From Sphingomonas sp. PP-F2F-G114-C0414 (GTDB taxonomy: Bacteria > Pseudomonadota > Alphaproteobacteria > Sphingomonadales > Sphingomonadaceae): a DNA stretch of 64,000 bases. Of the stretch, positions 18,655-27,250 are shown piece after piece. Made by a program: the position numbers and the translations under genes. Position 1 is the first letter of the stretch. Every line of letters begins with the position of its first letter. The notes below the pieces were generated by a model. It saw nothing but the letters and a program-made list of their open reading frames with translations. It ran no database searches and was not told where the DNA came from. Location of the stretch: the NCBI RefSeq assembly GCF_003688595.1, contig NZ_RCWT01000012.1:62001-126000 (forward strand), given 5' to 3'.

Positions 18655-20130
18655 ATGACGAAGACCTCGCATCCGCCGCTCCACGCCCCCACGCTGCACC
18701 ATCTCGAACAGCTCATGACCGGCCTGCTCGAGGGCGTGATCCTGATGGACCCGACCGGCGTCATCCTCAGCGCCAATCCCGCCGCACTGAAGATGCACGG
18801 GATATCCTCGGTGAAGGATCTGGGCGAGACCGCCGACGAGTACGCCGCGCGGTTCGATCTGCGCCACCGGAATCACAAGAGGATCCCGCGCCGCGAATAC
18901 CCGCTGATGCGACTGCTCGCGGGGGAGAGCTTTCCCGACCTGATCGTCGAGGTCGGCCCGGCGGGTGCGGACGATCCACGCTGGGTGCACCAGGTTCGCG
19001 ATATCGTCATGGACGAGCATGGTGGCGAGCCCGATTGCCTGGGGCTCGTCATCAACGACGTCTCCGAACGGTTCGATGCCGAGGATCGGTTCGAGGCGAT
19101 GTTCCATGCCAACCCGGCGCCGGCGCTGATCATCCGCGTTGCCGACCAGCGCTATGTGCTCGCCAATCAGGGGTTTCTCGACCTGTCGGGCTACAGCCGC
19201 GACCAGATTATCGGCAAGACGCTGTTCGAGTTCGATTTCCTGACCGAGGTGCAGCGCAAGCCGTTCGTCAGGGACTGCGTGGCCGCGGGCAAGACGGTGC
19301 CGCAGCTCGAAGCCGAGCTGCCGCTGGCGAGCGGCGACAAGACGCTGGTCGTGCTGGCCGGCCAGCCGATCGAGGTCGCGAACGAAGACTGCCTGTTGTT
19401 CACCTTCGCCGATCTCGAACCGCGTCGTCAGGCCGAACGCGCGTTGCAGGCCAGCGAACGCCATTTCGCCTCGGTGTTCGAGATGGCACCGATCGCGATG
19501 GTCGTGACGCAGGGCGACGACAACCGCATCGCGCAGGTCAACGCCGCATTCAAGACGCTCACCGGCTACACCGAGAAGGCGGTCATTGGCGAGGTCGCGG
19601 ACGACCTGCAATTATGGAACGATGCGGCTCAGCGCGAAGGACTCGAAACCGAAATCCGCGAGCGCGGCGGCTTTCGCGGCCACGACGTCCGGCTGCTCCA
19701 CAAGAACGGCGAAGGGCTCGATTGCCTGGTGTCCGCCGAACGGATCAGCGTCGACGGCGAACCCTGTGTGCTATGGCTGTATCAGGACATCTCGGCACGG
19801 CGGCGCGGCGAACTCGATCTCGTCGAAGCGATCGATGCGGTGATGAAGGACGCCAACTGGCTCAGCCGCTCGATCATGGACAAGCTGGCGACGCTGCGGA
19901 ACCCGCGTGCGCTGCCCGGGACCAGCGCCCCCTCGACCGATCTCAGCAAACGCGAACGCGAAGTGCTCGAACTGATCTGCCAGGATCTCGACGATGCAGC
20001 GATCGCCGAGCGGCTTGGCCTGTCGCGCAACACGGTCCGAAACCATGTCGCGCGGCTCTACGCCAAGATCGGCGTCAACCGACGCAGCGCCGCCGTGGTC
20101 TGGGCCCACGAGCGCGGCGTCGGAGCCTGA
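18655..20130 (+). CDS. PAS-domain LuxR-type transcriptional regulator
   Basis: A 491-residue soluble protein. Three PAS-like domains occupy about 15-145, 145-270 and 280-395. The last 65 residues are a LuxR/GerE helix-turn-helix (LSKREREVLELICQ ... NTVRNHVARLYAKIGV). There is no receiver domain, transmembrane segment or histidine kinase core, so sensing is probably cytoplasmic and direct (small ligand, redox or flavin; cofactor unknown). It diverges from the stress operon across a 165-bp gap containing a palindrome and converges with the TonB receptor gene 9 bp downstream. Control of the stress operon is an inference from position. An upstream GTG extension (from 18595) lacks domain support. 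Confidence 0.85.
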   Translation: MTKTSHPPLHAPTLHHLEQLMTGLLEGVILMDPTGVILSANPAALKMHGISSVKDLGETADEYAARFDLRHRNHKRIPRREYPLMRLLAGESFPDLIVEVGPAGADDPRWVHQVRDIVMDEHGGEPDCLGLVINDVSERFDAEDRFEAMFHANPAPALIIRVADQRYVLANQGFLDLSGYSRDQIIGKTLFEFDFLTEVQRKPFVRDCVAAGKTVPQLEAELPLASGDKTLVVLAGQPIEVANEDCLLFTFADLEPRRQAERALQASERHFASVFEMAPIAMVVTQGDDNRIAQVNAAFKTLTGYTEKAVIGEVADDLQLWNDAAQREGLETEIRERGGFRGHDVRLLHKNGEGLDCLVSAERISVDGEPCVLWLYQDISARRRGELDLVEAIDAVMKDANWLSRSIMDKLATLRNPRALPGTSAPSTDLSKREREVLELICQDLDDAAIAERLGLSRNTVRNHVARLYAKIGVNRRSAAVVWAHERGVGA

Positions 20131-20139
20131 TCGCAGCGG

Positions 20140-22200
20140 TCAGAACGAAAAGCTGATCCCCGATCGCACCCGCGTATCCGCGGGCAGCGGCGATCCTGCA
20201 GCCCCCGACGCGTGCGTCAAATTCTCACCCGCAACCCACGCCGAGACCGTCCGTGACAAGCGGACACCGACCTTCGCGTCGAGCGCGAGCGCGGCCGACA
20301 CGTCGAACAGATCGAGAAACGTATCGGGCCGCGTGCTGAGCTGACGCGTCGCCGACGAGTACCGGCCGACAACCGATCCAGACCAACGCGCGTCGCTATA
20401 ATCGATCACGACATTGGCCTTGTGCCGCGCAGTCGCTTCGCCGGGCAGGAACGAATATTCGATGCCGCGGGCATTCCCCGGCAATGCCTCGTCGGTCTGC
20501 GTGAAGGAATAATTCGCGCGCCAGGTGACATGGTCCCGGATCGCCCCCCGCGCCGACAGCTCCACCCCGTACGTGCGGAAATTCCCGATATTGGCGACCC
20601 GCGTGACGAGGAACGGATCGGTCACGCCGTGGATCTCGAGCACCGGATTGTCACCGGGATAGGCGATCGCGTTGTTCGTGCGGGTCAAGAACGCCACCGT
20701 CTTGATTTCCAGCGCGTCGGAGATCCGGTAATCATAGGCGAGTTCGGCGCTCCAGACCTCGACCGGTTTGATCGCCGGATCGCCGGCGACGACGACCGGC
20801 AGCGGCACGCCGACGAACGTCACCGGGATGTTCATCCCGAACACCACCAGCGACGGCGCCTGCACGGCGCGCCCGCCGTTCAGCCGGACGGTCTGCCGGA
20901 CCCCCAGCTGATAGACCGCCGCAGCGTTGAAGCTGAATGCGGTGAACGAGCGGTCGAAGTCAGGCGCGGTGTTGGCGGTGATTGCGGCGATCGTCCCCGA
21001 TTGCCCCAGCGACAGCGTGTCGATCCGGCCGGCAAGGTTCACGGACAGCGGATCGGCGACCCGCACGTCGAGCATCGCATTGGCCGAGAGGACCGAATAG
21101 TCGGTGATCCGCGAAAACGTCACGCCGCTGTCGACGCGGTTGTCGCGGTACTCGACACCGACCCGCGCGGTATCGTTGCCGCTCAGCCGGACCAGCGCCG
21201 AGGTCTGCGCGACTAAGGTGCGTGCCGAAAGATCGAACGTCTGCAGCGCGGCGATCGGCGCGCGTCCCGGATCGTTCGATCCGATCCCGTATCGGGCATC
21301 GAGCCAGTTGTTGTACACCTGCGCGGTGATGCTGCCCCACGGCGTGTCGCGGTCGACGTGCACGCCGATATTGCGCGTCCTGTAGAGCTGTTCGCTGTAG
21401 ATCTGCGTGACGAGCAGTTCCAACTGGCGATTGCGCGCATAGCCGCCGGTCACGCTCAACTGGGTCTGCGCGTCGAGATCGGCATCGACCGTCGCCGACA
21501 CGTCGTCGCGGATCACGTCGTCGGCGCGCGCAGGCTGGATCTGGTCGGCCGGTATCGCGCGCTCGTTCTCGCGCATGTGCCCGCCGGACACCCGGAGTCC
21601 GATCGCGCTGGAGACCGGCATGCTGAGCGCACCGGCGATCCGGCCATAGCCATGATTGCCGGCCTCGGCGGTGGCGAAGATCTTGCGGCTCGCCAGCGGA
21701 TCGATCGTGATGATGTTGACGACGCCGCTCGCCGCATTGAACCCGAACAGCGCACCGACCGGGCCGCGCACGAGTTCGATCTGCTGGATTTCCTCGAGCT
21801 GGATGCCGAGCAGGTTCCAGTCGGTCATCCCGTAGTGATCGAGATAGACCTGGCGCCCGTTGACCAGCACGAGCAGCCGCGGGTTGTACGTCTGCACGCC
21901 GCCGCGCACGGCGATGTCGCTCTGCCCCGCGGTCCAGTGGTTCACGTCGATCCCGGCATAGGTACTGAGCAGGCTCGGAACGTCCTTGGCCGGCGAGCGC
22001 AGGATCTGCTCGTGGTTGATGACGATCGTCGATGCAGGGCTTTCCGACTGGCGTTGCGGCTTGCCGGTGACGCTCTTGGTGACGGGTTCGCCCATCGTCT
22101 GGCGCAGCAGGTCGTAATCCATGCGTTGCGCATGGACGGGCATCGCGACGAGCGGCAGGATCGTGATTGCGGCGAGACGAAGCGAAGTATGATACCGCAC
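20140..22200 (-). CDS. TonB-dependent receptor of a YfiR / c-di-GMP operon (third receptor)
   Basis: A 686-residue receptor, shorter than the other two. Signal peptide MRYHTSLRLAA... cleaves near VHAQ (21-24). An N-terminal MDYDLLRQTMGEPVTKSVTGKPQ-type segment and TIVI lead into a compact plug (IAVRGG, RLLVLVNGRQVYLDH, ELVRGPVGALFGFNAASGVVNI) and a barrel ending in SFSF. This type is seen next to YfiR/DUF4154 proteins and signalling enzymes. The start lies 2 bp after the stop of the YfiR-like gene, so translation is coupled. It may act as a ligand sensor rather than, or as well as, a transporter. Confidence 0.9.
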   Translation of the reverse strand: MRYHTSLRLAAITILPLVAMPVHAQRMDYDLLRQTMGEPVTKSVTGKPQRQSESPASTIVINHEQILRSPAKDVPSLLSTYAGIDVNHWTAGQSDIAVRGGVQTYNPRLLVLVNGRQVYLDHYGMTDWNLLGIQLEEIQQIELVRGPVGALFGFNAASGVVNIITIDPLASRKIFATAEAGNHGYGRIAGALSMPVSSAIGLRVSGGHMRENERAIPADQIQPARADDVIRDDVSATVDADLDAQTQLSVTGGYARNRQLELLVTQIYSEQLYRTRNIGVHVDRDTPWGSITAQVYNNWLDARYGIGSNDPGRAPIAALQTFDLSARTLVAQTSALVRLSGNDTARVGVEYRDNRVDSGVTFSRITDYSVLSANAMLDVRVADPLSVNLAGRIDTLSLGQSGTIAAITANTAPDFDRSFTAFSFNAAAVYQLGVRQTVRLNGGRAVQAPSLVVFGMNIPVTFVGVPLPVVVAGDPAIKPVEVWSAELAYDYRISDALEIKTVAFLTRTNNAIAYPGDNPVLEIHGVTDPFLVTRVANIGNFRTYGVELSARGAIRDHVTWRANYSFTQTDEALPGNARGIEYSFLPGEATARHKANVVIDYSDARWSGSVVGRYSSATRQLSTRPDTFLDLFDVSAALALDAKVGVRLSRTVSAWVAGENLTHASGAAGSPLPADTRVRSGISFSF

Positions 22201-22202
22201 GA

Positions 22203-22733
22203 TCAGACCTCCTTGACGAGCATGAGGAATGCCGAGCCGAAGCGGATACCGCTGCGTCGCGCCGCCGCCTTGCTGACGATGATCTGCGTCCGGTTCGGGC
22301 TAGTGATGCCGACGACGCACTTCCCGCTGATGACGCAGGCAGAGTCCGCCGTGATCGTCAGAACCGACTGCGCGCCGGCCGCCGCCGCGACCTCGTCCTG
22401 ATATGCACGCAGGCCCGTCGTCACGAAGGCGGCCTTGACCCCGCTCAGCTGTCCGAGGTTCGACACGGCCACGCGCCGCGTCCGCAGCGTCGCCCGCCCA
22501 ATGGTGATGCCGTTCGACAGCGCGCGTTCCATATCCGCCGCGTCCGCTTCCGATGCGGCATTGCCGGGCTCGTACACGATCGCGACCGGCACGACGCCGA
22601 CCGGCGCCGGCTGCACGAAGGTGATGACGCGCGCCGCGACCGGCACGTTGAGCACCGCCGACGGTGCCGGCTGCGTCGGCAGCACGGCCGAAAAGGCGAG
22701 GATGGGACCCGCGAGATACGACAGAGATTTCAC
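22203..22733 (-). CDS. YfiR-like periplasmic protein
   Basis: A 176-residue secreted protein starting at a GTG with AGGA 5 bases upstream. The frame also runs to 22853 but lacks a signal peptide there. Signal peptide about 1-22. The C-terminal pattern (two Cys in SACVISGKC, then IIVSKAAARRSGIRFGSAFLML) resembles YfiR/DUF4154 proteins, which hold a membrane diguanylate cyclase inactive from the periplasm. The N-terminal half is divergent, so the family call is moderate. It lies between the GGDEF/EAL gene (153 bp upstream) and the receptor (2 bp downstream). Confidence 0.65.
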   Translation of the reverse strand: MKSLSYLAGPILAFSAVLPTQPAPSAVLNVPVAARVITFVQPAPVGVVPVAIVYEPGNAASEADAADMERALSNGITIGRATLRTRRVAVSNLGQLSGVKAAFVTTGLRAYQDEVAAAAGAQSVLTITADSACVISGKCVVGITSPNRTQIIVSKAAARRSGIRFGSAFLMLVKEV

Positions 22734-22886
22734 GTTGATCCTAAGGGTTCGTCCCGCATGACAGCGGGTTCGACAATGAGCGATGCCCGGTGCCCGTAGA
22801 AAAACGGGTCGTCGCGGAGAATATCGTGGCTGGCTTGGGTCGACGCGCGCCACCTGCGGACCGCGCGCGATACGGCACGGACATTG

Positions 22887-25046
22887 TCACGCCGCTTCGC
22901 GCTCACCGCGCGTGACGAGCGCGGCAGCCTGCGCGAACGCGGTCGGCTTGCCGAAGAAATAGCCCTGCCCCTGCGTGCAACCGCGTTGTGCGAGCAGGCT
23001 CGCGGTCTGCGCGTCTTCGATGCCCTCGGCTGTCACTTCCATGCCAAAATTCACCGCCAGCGCGACGATCGCATCGATCAGCTTTTCGCTTTCGACGCTT
23101 TCGTGCATCGACCTGACGAAGCTTTGGTCGATCTTGATCTTGTCGAATTTGAACCGTCGCAGGTGGGACAGGCTCGAATAACCGGTGCCGAAATCGTCGA
23201 GCGCAATCGAGATCCCGCTCCGACGGAAGGTGTCGAGAACGCGTTCGGCGGCGACGACGTCGTCCATCACCGCGTCCTCGGTGATCTCGATCTCGATCCG
23301 CGACGGGATCACGTGCGCATCGCGGATGATCCCGATCAGCGTCTCGGCGAGGTTCGGCTCCTCAAGCTGCATCGGCGATATGTTCACCGCCATCCGCAGA
23401 TGATCGGGCATATGGCTGAGGTCGATACACGCCTGACGCAGGACCGACTTGGTCATCTCGGTGATCTGCCCGGTCGTTTCGGCGATCCGGACGAACCTGT
23501 CGGGCGTCAGCAGCCCCAGACGCGGATGATACCACCGCGCGAGGACCTCGAAGCCATAGAGCTGGCCGTCCGAGAACCGCATGATCGGCTGATAGAAAGG
23601 CCGTATCTCGCCGCGCACGATGCCATCGCACAGTTCCTGCTCCATCCGGCGCCGTTCGAGACGGTCGAGCTCCATCGCCGGGGCGAACAGGCAGACCCGT
23701 CGTATCCGGTCGCGCTTGGCCTCGTACATCGCGATGTCGGCGGCGTGCAGCAGGTCGTCGGGTTCGGATCCATCCTCGGGGAACCGCGAGACGCCGATGC
23801 TGGCGCCGACCTTGATCATGTTGCCGCGCCATACGAGCGGCTCATGCAACGCGACGCTCGCCTGATGGGCCAGCGCCATCACGTCGCTATGCTCCTGGTC
23901 CTGCGGCAGGAGGATGGCGAACTCGTCGCCGCCCAGCCGCGCGATCGTGCTGTTCGCCCCGAAGACGACCCGCAGGCGGTGCGCCACCACCTTCAGCACC
24001 GTGTCGCCTGCCGCGTGGCCGTGCGTGTCGTTGGCGTCCTTGAAACTGTCGAGATCAGTCAGGATCACCGACAATCTGCTGTCGGACGCCAGCGCCGCGC
24101 CGACCGCGCGTTCGATATCGCCGACGAACACGCGTCGATTGACCAACCCCGTCAGCGCGTCGGTCCGCGCCAGCAGCAGCGCCTCCTGTTCGGCGACGCC
24201 GCGCCGGATGATTTCCGCGCGCAACTGCGTCCCGCGTGTCGCCGCCAGCGCAAGCCAGGCATAGGACAGCGCCGCGACGATCAGCATCGCGGTCGTGACC
24301 AGCGCGACGAGCAGACGGGTCCGCCAGGCGGCCTCCTCGGCATGGCGGTGCGCGTCGGTGATGCCCGACGCGGCGATACCCTTGATCGCCGTCAGGACGT
24401 GATCGGCATTGGCGCGGAACGGCCGAAGCATGCCGACGCTGGTCGCGAAATCGATCTCCAGCATCGACGAGACCACGTCGACCGCCTCGCGATATTTCGC
24501 GAGTTCGACGACGACGTTGGCGGCGCGCGCGCGATCGTGCGGCGACATGGCCTGCTGCTGCGCCGCGAGATCGGCACTGATCCGATCGATCCGGGCGCTG
24601 ATTCGGCCAAGACGATGTTCGCCGCCCGCGGACGGTCCGCTCGCCGCTTCGTCGACCATCAGCCGGTACAGATTGCCGTCTTCGTGATCGAACCGTGCCG
24701 CGATCTCGCTCAACGACACCGCCGCGTCCATGTCGCGGTCGACGATCACGCTGTTGGCATGCTGGACGTAGATCAGCGTGCCGAGGCACAAGGTCACAGC
24801 CAGGACGAGGAGGACGATGACCGCCTTCGGACCCGCGACGACGCGCGAAAACGGCACCAAGTTCAGCAGCGACGCGGCGAACCGGATTGCCGTGCCGAGC
24901 ATGCCCGTTCGATCCGCGGAATCGTCGAGCGAGGGACCGGCCGCGGTTCGACCCGCAAAGACGATATCGTCGCGCGCACTGGTCGCCGCGCGTCGCCAAT
25001 GGCTGCCACGCGACGATTCGCTTCGAAAATTTCGCTGGTTTGGCAT
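22887..25046 (-). CDS. membrane-bound GGDEF/EAL c-di-GMP enzyme with periplasmic helical sensor
   Basis: A 719-residue protein. Transmembrane helices at about 75-95 and 245-268 enclose a helical periplasmic domain (96-244, four-helix-bundle-like). GGDEF domain 290-450 has an intact GGDEF at 372-376 but ANST instead of an RxxD inhibitory site. EAL domain 470-710 has FEVLARW, so the signature is EVL, with E500 retained; VNISPMQ, DDFGTGYSS and AEGIED are intact. Both making and degrading c-di-GMP are therefore possible. The first about 60 residues are poorly conserved and the ribosome site is weak, so M49 or another start is possible. It heads the YfiR-receptor set. Confidence 0.88.
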   Translation of the reverse strand: MPNQRNFRSESSRGSHWRRAATSARDDIVFAGRTAAGPSLDDSADRTGMLGTAIRFAASLLNLVPFSRVVAGPKAVIVLLVLAVTLCLGTLIYVQHANSVIVDRDMDAAVSLSEIAARFDHEDGNLYRLMVDEAASGPSAGGEHRLGRISARIDRISADLAAQQQAMSPHDRARAANVVVELAKYREAVDVVSSMLEIDFATSVGMLRPFRANADHVLTAIKGIAASGITDAHRHAEEAAWRTRLLVALVTTAMLIVAALSYAWLALAATRGTQLRAEIIRRGVAEQEALLLARTDALTGLVNRRVFVGDIERAVGAALASDSRLSVILTDLDSFKDANDTHGHAAGDTVLKVVAHRLRVVFGANSTIARLGGDEFAILLPQDQEHSDVMALAHQASVALHEPLVWRGNMIKVGASIGVSRFPEDGSEPDDLLHAADIAMYEAKRDRIRRVCLFAPAMELDRLERRRMEQELCDGIVRGEIRPFYQPIMRFSDGQLYGFEVLARWYHPRLGLLTPDRFVRIAETTGQITEMTKSVLRQACIDLSHMPDHLRMAVNISPMQLEEPNLAETLIGIIRDAHVIPSRIEIEITEDAVMDDVVAAERVLDTFRRSGISIALDDFGTGYSSLSHLRRFKFDKIKIDQSFVRSMHESVESEKLIDAIVALAVNFGMEVTAEGIEDAQTASLLAQRGCTQGQGYFFGKPTAFAQAAALVTRGEREAA

Positions 25047-25290
25047 GGTCTTGCGGACCTAACTGCCTGCGAAACACTAACAAGTTACGTATAATTTCGA
25101 CAACATATATCAATAAACCCGGTTCGGGTTGATTGTGCTCCTCGCGCGGCCCGACGTGCCTGCCGCCGCGGCAATGACGGCGTTCAACCGGCGCACTGCC
25201 GAGCGGATACGGCCTGGACAGTAAGAAACCATTTCGAATTTTTCCGGCATGGTCAGACTTTGGCAACGTCTTTCGCGCTAGAATTAAGAC

Positions 25291-27138
25291 ATGTTGTCGT
25301 CGCTCTCCTCGCGCATAGCCATGCTGGGCGTCGTCGTAGTCGTTGCCCTGACGGCACTCGCGGCCTTGCTCATCCACGCTTCGCTCGACACACGCGACAG
25401 CTTCGGTCAGGTGACGCATTCGGCCGAGGTCATCGAAACGATGACCCAGGCGCTCGGCGAGCTTCGTGACGCGGAGTCGGGCCAGCGCGGCTTCATCATC
25501 ACGCACAACCCGGCGTTCGCGCAGTCGTTCGAAGATCGCGTTACGGGTTCGCTGAGCGATATCTCGCAGGTCGTGTTGCTTACCGCCGACAATCCCGTTC
25601 AGAACATGCGCGCCAACGAGCTTCGTCGGTTGATCCGCGAACGGACCGCGATTCTGCGTGGTCCCCTCGACCTCGGCCAGGTGGGCGCATTCGACAGGGC
25701 TGCGGCGATGGTGGCCAGCGGGCGCGGGCGGGACCTGATGTCGACCATCACGCTCCGAGCGCGCGAGTTTTTGGCTGAGGAGCGCAACCTTCAGACGCAG
25801 CGGACCGACGCGGCGGGGCAGCGGCTGACAGGCGTGCGTCGGCTCGCCATCGCAGGCGTGGCGATCATCGCGCTGATCGTCATCCTGGTGTCCGGGCTCG
25901 TCATTCGCGGGATCAAACGCCCCTCGGTCCTGATGAAGGAGGCGATGGCAGATCTCGGCAAGGGCGACCGCAGTGCCAGGATCACCAGCGCGATGGGGTC
26001 GCGCGAGTTCGACGACCTCGCGACCGGCTACAACGCGATGGCAGAACTGCTGGAGGCTGCGGTCGGCGAACAGGTTGAGAGCGAGCACCAGCTTCAGCAT
26101 GCCAATGGGGAACTGGTCCGCAACGCCGACAGCATGCGCGAACGCGGCGAGGCGATCGAGCTTCTCGGCGGGATGGCGCACCGCATGCAGGCCGCGCGCA
26201 CCGACATGGAACTGGCGCAGATCGTCCAGCTGTTCGTGCCGCGCGTGCTGCCGGGACTGCCCGGCGCGCTGTTCGTCCACAACAACTCGCGCAACCTGTT
26301 GACGCCGATGGCGACCTGGGGCGGCGTCGCGATCGAAACCGACGGGTTCGCGCCCGACCAATGCTGGGCGTTGCGCCGCGGCCAGAGCCACTTCGTCGCG
26401 GTACCGGACGGCGATATCGTCTGCGCGCACGTTGGCGATGCGGCGACGGTCTATCACTGCGAGCCGCTCCTCGCGTCCGGCGAAGTCATCGGCGTGCTGT
26501 ATCTGCAGGGCATGATCACCGGCGACAGCCGCTTTCAGTTGACGGTACTCGCTGAGAACATCGCCTCGGCGCTCGTCAACCACCGGTTGCAGCGCGACCT
26601 GCGCGAACAGACGATCCGCGATCCGCTGACCGGGTTGTTCAATCGCCGCTACATGGAGGAGACGCTGGCGATCGAGATCGCCCGCGCCGCGCGCGGCGGT
26701 CCGGCGCTCAGCCTGGTGATGTGCGATATCGATCACTTCAAGCGGTTCAACGACGAGTTCGGGCATGATGCGGGCGACTTCGTCTTGCACGCGGTTGCCA
26801 ATGAACTGCGCGCCCGCTTCCGCGACGGCGACGTCGTATGCCGTTTCGGCGGCGAGGAGTTCACGATCATCGCGCCGGGAACGACCGCGGAAACGCTGTT
26901 GAACCGCGTCGAAATCGTCCGCCAGACGATCGCCGACCTCACGCTGGAGCAGGGCGGCAAACGGCTCGGATCGACGACCATGTCGTTCGGGCTCGCGACC
27001 TGGAACCCCGACATGTCGCGCGATGGAACGACGCTGATCCAAACCGCGGATGCCGCGCTGTATCAGGCGAAGCGCGAGGGACGAAACCGCGCGATCGTCA
27101 GTCCGGCGCGCATGCTCGACAGTTCCGCCCGCCGGTAA
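25291..27138 (+). CDS. CHASE3-HAMP-GAF diguanylate cyclase (GGEEF)
   Basis: A 615-residue membrane protein. TM1 at 8-30, periplasmic CHASE3 domain with the signature RDAESGQRGFIITHN (59-73), TM2 at about 184-206, HAMP about 207-260, GAF-like domain about 290-440, and a C-terminal GGDEF domain with an intact GGEEF. An upstream RDGD gives a standard RxxD inhibitory site, unlike the GGDEF/EAL neighbour. Predicted to synthesise c-di-GMP in response to an envelope and a cytoplasmic signal. It is divergent from the GGDEF/EAL-YfiR-receptor operon with 244 bp between starts. That gap is AT-rich for this genome and probably holds both promoters. Confidence 0.9.
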   Translation: MLSSLSSRIAMLGVVVVVALTALAALLIHASLDTRDSFGQVTHSAEVIETMTQALGELRDAESGQRGFIITHNPAFAQSFEDRVTGSLSDISQVVLLTADNPVQNMRANELRRLIRERTAILRGPLDLGQVGAFDRAAAMVASGRGRDLMSTITLRAREFLAEERNLQTQRTDAAGQRLTGVRRLAIAGVAIIALIVILVSGLVIRGIKRPSVLMKEAMADLGKGDRSARITSAMGSREFDDLATGYNAMAELLEAAVGEQVESEHQLQHANGELVRNADSMRERGEAIELLGGMAHRMQAARTDMELAQIVQLFVPRVLPGLPGALFVHNNSRNLLTPMATWGGVAIETDGFAPDQCWALRRGQSHFVAVPDGDIVCAHVGDAATVYHCEPLLASGEVIGVLYLQGMITGDSRFQLTVLAENIASALVNHRLQRDLREQTIRDPLTGLFNRRYMEETLAIEIARAARGGPALSLVMCDIDHFKRFNDEFGHDAGDFVLHAVANELRARFRDGDVVCRFGGEEFTIIAPGTTAETLLNRVEIVRQTIADLTLEQGGKRLGSTTMSFGLATWNPDMSRDGTTLIQTADAALYQAKREGRNRAIVSPARMLDSSARR

Positions 27139-27150
27139 TGCTGAACGGAC

Positions 27151-27165
27151 GGGGTAACCAATACC
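27151..27165. promoter_or_regulatory. candidate operator upstream of GH31
   Basis: GGGGTAACCAATACC contains GGTA and TACC arms and matches, in inverse orientation, the motif at 14551-14565 upstream of the second receptor (12 of 15 bases). It lies just upstream of the candidate promoter of the GH31 gene. Confidence 0.25.
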
Positions 27166-27182
27166 GTCTAGTGGCGGATCGT

Positions 27183-27211
27183 TTGACCCGCTCAATACTC
27201 TGACATAACCT
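27183..27211 (+). promoter_or_regulatory. candidate sigma-70 promoter of GH31
   Basis: TTGACC, a 17-bp spacer and TAACCT precede the GH31 start by 39 bp. The -35 box is good and the -10 box weak, so this is only a candidate. Confidence 0.35.
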
Positions 27212-27250
27212 CCCGTCGCGCCGGCGTTCAAGTCCGGACCGGGAGGACGG

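Noticed and set aside
22734..22886. possible c-di-GMP riboswitch between the GGDEF/EAL and YfiR-like genes
   Set aside because: Only a short CCCGT/ACGGG hairpin is visible; the conserved GEMM core is not recognisable.
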